Positions 61,108-64,000 of a stretch of 64,000 nt of DNA are shown one piece after another. The DNA is from Macrothele yani (taxonomy: Eukaryota > Arthropoda > Arachnida > Araneae > Macrothelidae), in assembly GCA_039090855.1 (NCBI GenBank), contig CM077022.1:72936971-73000970 (forward strand), in the 5' to 3' direction. The translations under genes were made by a program, and so were the position numbers. The notes under the pieces were generated by a model. The model worked only from the letters and a program-made list of their open reading frames with translations, searched no databases and was not told where the DNA came from. Numbering within the stretch: the first letter of the stretch is position 1; the number at the start of each line of letters is the position of its first letter.

Positions 61108-62373
61108 TCAACCATTATCAATCCACTGCTGGACGAAGGTCTCCCCAAGTTTCCTCCACAACGGTCTGTCTTGTGCCAGTCTCCTCCATGTCACCCCTGC
61201 ATACTTTCGAATTTCATCCACCCATCTCCCATGTGGTCTTCTTCTGGGTCTTTTCCTGTCCCTTGGAATCCAATCTAAAATTTCGGCTGTCCATCGATGA
61301 TCTGTCCTTCTGGCAGTATGTCCAGCCCATTGCCATTTCAGGGATTTAACTCTGATCATGATGTCTTCCACTCTTGTCATTTTTCGGATCCACGAGTTCC
61401 TCTTCTTATCTCTCCTGGTTACACCAAGTATGCACCTCTCCATGCTTTTTTGAGTTGTCTGCAGCCTTTGTATGTCTCTTTTAGCTAAGGTCCACGTCTC
61501 TGCACCATACGTAAGCACTGGAAGGATGCATTGATCAAACACTTTTCTTTTAAGACATAATGGCATATTGCTCTTGAAAATTATGCTGTTTCTTCCAAAA
61601 GCTCTCCAGGCAAGTTTTGTACGCCGATTAATTTCTTCATCAATGTGACCCTCTCTTGATATCTGCTGTCCAAGATAAACGTACGTGTCTGTTATCTCCA
61701 GCTTTTCTCCATCAATCGATAAATCTTCATTTCTTGTAAAAGCATTGTACATCACTTTTGTCTTCTGAAAGTTCATTTTTAATCCCACTTCTTTACTCTT
61801 GTCAGCAAGTTCCTGGATCATACTCTGCAGCTCTGATGGGCTAGTTGCAAAAATGACTACGTCATCAGCAAAACGAAGGTGGGTTAGATAATCTCCATTA
61901 ATCTTTATCCCTTTGTTTTCCCAGTTCAGTGATTGAAAGACATTTTCCAATGTGGCATTAAAGAGCTTCGGAGATATGGTGTCACCTTGTCTCACTCCTT
62001 TTCCAATTTTTATGTGTGTTGTATTTTCAAACAGCCGAATCTTTGCACTTGCATTTTCATAGATGTTATTAATAATATTAATGTATGCATCTTCAATACC
62101 GCAGGTTTTCAGAGCCATTGTAACTGCTGATGGTTTCACCGAATCAAAGGCTTTTTCATAATCGATAAAAGCCATGCACAATGGAAGTTCATATTCCCTT
62201 GTTCTTTCAATTAGTTCTCTCAGCACATGGATATGATCTATTGTGCTGTAGCCACTCCTGAATCCAGCTTGTTCTCTCGGTTGAGCCATGTCCAGTGTTA
62301 CCTTCAAGCCGTGTGAAAGAACTTTAGTGAAGATTTTATAAACTACTGATAGGAGGCTGATAGGTCTGTAGTT
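61108..62373 (-). pseudogene. RTE reverse transcriptase palm and C-terminus after the stop
   Basis: Same frame as the preceding segment. It carries the RT palm with FIDYEKAFDSV, RQGDTISPKLF and FADDVV, the thumb region LGQQISREGHI, and the tail LKWQWAGHTARRTDHRW. An internal Met at 62307 begins a 399-residue open stretch. All RT catalytic Asp residues are preserved. Confidence 0.88.
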
Positions 62374-63990
62374 TCAGAGATCCTCAATGTCACCTTTCTT
62401 ATGTAGCAGGATCATTGTAGCGGTGTTCCAATCCTCAGGAATCTTTCCTTCATTAAGGCATCGAGTGAAAATTTGGGCGAGTACTGTTTCGATTTCTCCA
62501 CTTGCTTCTTTTATGATGTCTACAGTAATTCCATCTTCTCCTGGAGCTTTTCCCCGCTTCATGTTCTTGATTGCATGTGCAACTTCTGCTGGAAGGACTG
62601 GAGGAACTCTGGTACTGGTATCTTTCATGATGTCTGGAGTGCATGTATCATCCCTTTCATATAATTTGGAGTAGAAATCTTTCACTCTTGTCAAAATTTC
62701 GCCTTTATTTCTTGTTACAGAACCATCTTCTTTTCTCAGTGCCATAATCTGTTTTCTTCCCTTACTGAGATGTCCCTTTGCTATCTTTAGGCTTTGGTTG
62801 TTTTCAATTGCTTTGCTCACTAGTTCACAGTTGAAATTTCTTACGTCTTCAGTGATACTTTTTCGTACTGTCTTGCATAGCTCTATATATTCCACTTTGG
62901 AAGTCACATCTTCTTTAGTTGTCCTCATCACTCTTCTGTTTTGCATCAACATTTTCGTTTTTCCTGATAATTTATTTACATGCAACTTGTTCTTAGACCC
63001 AGCTAATTTTGTTGCTGTTTCCATAAGAGCTTTGGTTACTTTTCTGTTAACTTCAGAGATGTCCACTTCTTCCGATGTTAGGCCTTCTAAAGCAGAGAAT
63101 CTGTTCTTCAGTTCCAACTTGAAGGTATTACGGTGTTTTTTAAGGTTGGTTATGTCAATAGATTTTGTTTGTCTTATGAGCTTGCCACGTTCAAGTTTAG
63201 TGTTGAGGTGCATCTTGCATCTCACCAATCTATGGTCACTACCTGTGTTGAACTTGTTTAGCACACTGCAGTCTTCTATGACGAATTTTTTGTTACACAT
63301 AATAAAATCAATTTCACTTGTCGTCCCATTTGGATGTCTCCATGTCCATTTCCTGTGTGGCTTTTTCTTGAAGAAGGAGTTCAAGATGAAAAACCCTTCT
63401 GCCTCTGCAAACTCAACGAGAGTATTTCCACGCTGGTTTCTGTTGCCGTGACCGAATTTACCTACCGAAGTTTCATTCTGTTGCCGTTGCCCTATTTTTG
63501 CATTGAAATCTCCCATAATTATCTTCAAGTGCTGCTTACCTTTATTATTTAGATGACGAATTTCCTCATAAAATTCTTCAATTTCTTCTTCCGGATGACT
63601 TGTGGTGGGTGCATAAGTTTGAATAATCTGAGCCTGGTATCTTTTCGAGAGTTGGATAACAAGCCGTGCAGCTCTGTCAGAGGAACTTTCAACTTCTACA
63701 ACTTTATCCTTCAGTTTCTTGTTTATTATAAATCCAACACCACTAGTTCTGCCAGTATCTGTCCCACGATAGTAGAAGAGATGTCCACTTTTCAGTTCGA
63801 TGAGATCTTCTCCTTTTCTCCTTACCTCACTTAGCCCCACGATGTCCCACTTGATCCTTTGTAGTTCCTCTTCCAATTCAAGAAGTCTTGAATCAGAAGA
63901 TAGGGAGCGTCCATTGTACGTTGCCAAGGTCAGCATCAGATGGCAGCCTAGTCCGGTCCTCCGGGGATTCTTAGCACCCTCTGCCTTCAT
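62374..63990 (-). CDS. RTE endonuclease and N-terminal RT, 538 aa before internal stop
   Basis: APE-type endonuclease in roughly residues 15-230: YNGR start, DFNAKIG, SEIDFI and SDHRLV all present. A connector (230-420) and RT fingers (GKAPGEDGIT at about 490) follow. It ends at TGA in GDIEDL-stop-NYRP. ATG at 63990 is the first in frame inside the window; an earlier start is possible. The endonuclease nicks target DNA for target-primed reverse transcription. Confidence 0.88.
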   Translation of the reverse strand: MKAEGAKNPRRTGLGCHLMLTLATYNGRSLSSDSRLLELEEELQRIKWDIVGLSEVRRKGEDLIELKSGHLFYYRGTDTGRTSGVGFIINKKLKDKVVEVESSSDRAARLVIQLSKRYQAQIIQTYAPTTSHPEEEIEEFYEEIRHLNNKGKQHLKIIMGDFNAKIGQRQQNETSVGKFGHGNRNQRGNTLVEFAEAEGFFILNSFFKKKPHRKWTWRHPNGTTSEIDFIMCNKKFVIEDCSVLNKFNTGSDHRLVRCKMHLNTKLERGKLIRQTKSIDITNLKKHRNTFKLELKNRFSALEGLTSEEVDISEVNRKVTKALMETATKLAGSKNKLHVNKLSGKTKMLMQNRRVMRTTKEDVTSKVEYIELCKTVRKSITEDVRNFNCELVSKAIENNQSLKIAKGHLSKGRKQIMALRKEDGSVTRNKGEILTRVKDFYSKLYERDDTCTPDIMKDTSTRVPPVLPAEVAHAIKNMKRGKAPGEDGITVDIIKEASGEIETVLAQIFTRCLNEGKIPEDWNTATMILLHKKGDIEDL

Positions 63991-64000
63991 GTCGCACTGG

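Larger units (their letters stand above)
61066..63990 (-). mobile_element. RTE-type LINE, copy 2, nearly intact ORF
   Basis: From an ATG at 63990 the endonuclease (TLATYNGRSLSSDSRL, IIMGDFNAKIGQRQQ, SEIDFIMC, GSDHRLV), linker and RT (GKAPGEDGITVDII, AFIDYEKAFDSV, GVRQGDTISPKLF, FADDVVIFATSPSEL) and C-terminus (WAGHTARRTDHRW) run to 61108. This is about 960 codons in one frame apart from one stop. The TGA at 62374-62376 replaces the AGG seen in copy 1. Length and layout fit RTE-clade elements, and the (ATG)n/(TA)n tail is typical of them. The 5' UTR is cut by the window end. Confidence 0.93.

Noticed and set aside
60440..61300. 286-residue open frame on the + strand (and a similar one at 62798-63451)
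   Set aside because: Antisense of the RTE-type ORFs, which carry the real motifs.
44015..64000. Next kinase exon (YLDQLNH...)
   Set aside because: Looked for the expected codons and an AG acceptor; nothing convincing in the remaining 20 kb by eye. A translated search with ERK residues 233-360 would settle it.

Overview
This window is nuclear DNA of an arthropod: a host gene with very large introns, filled with remnants of many transposable-element (TE) families. The host gene is an ERK-type MAP kinase (rolled/ERK orthologue) on the + strand. Five consecutive internal exons at 9097-9223, 15736-15791, 28696-28885, 35358-35490 and 43943-44014 join in frame into 192 codons. They align without gaps to human ERK2 residues 41-232 and carry the beta-3 lysine, HRD loop, DFG, TEY activation motif and APE. 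The first and last exons are not visible here. Introns run from 6.5 to 12.9 kb. The arthropod assignment rests on fly-like residues in the kinase (for example QCLMETD) and on the TE mix; I cannot choose between insect and chelicerate.

Layout. 1-9096: APE-type LINE on the minus strand (family A), a tRNA-derived SINE with 12-bp target-site duplications (TSDs), a truncated Tc1 element, a hAT transposase remnant containing a hairpin, and a 48-bp tandem repeat. 9224-15735: two Tc1-like elements side by side, a LINE-A fragment and a Tigger/pogo-type non-autonomous element. 15792-28695: two mariners, a 591-bp foldback element, diverged tandem arrays, a Tc1-like element and a 1.56-kb element with CAGGGTTCCCAC ends. 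28886-35357: another copy of that Tc1-like family inserted in an older DNA element, then a decayed Gypsy-type LTR element on the minus strand, itself carrying a 186-bp near-perfect palindrome. 35491-43942: SINE remnant, two LINE-A copies, a Tc1-like copy, and a 2.2-kb transposon with ~370-bp inverted ends, a perfect 8-bp TSD and a transposase family I cannot assign. 44015-64000: a Penelope-like element (PLE) with GIY-YIG domain, interrupted in its ORF by a mariner and bracketed by ~960-bp inverted arms carrying hammerhead-like cores; then minisatellites, a hAT remnant, one Tc1-like and one mariner element, a 674-bp non-autonomous element and two head-to-tail RTE-type LINEs.

Only the MAP kinase looks like a functioning host gene. 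Almost every TE reading frame is broken; the best preserved is the RTE-type copy at 61066-63990, with one internal stop. The items most worth following are the unassigned transposon at 40879-43095, the palindrome in the Gypsy element at 33351-33536, and the PLE complex at 44812-54081.
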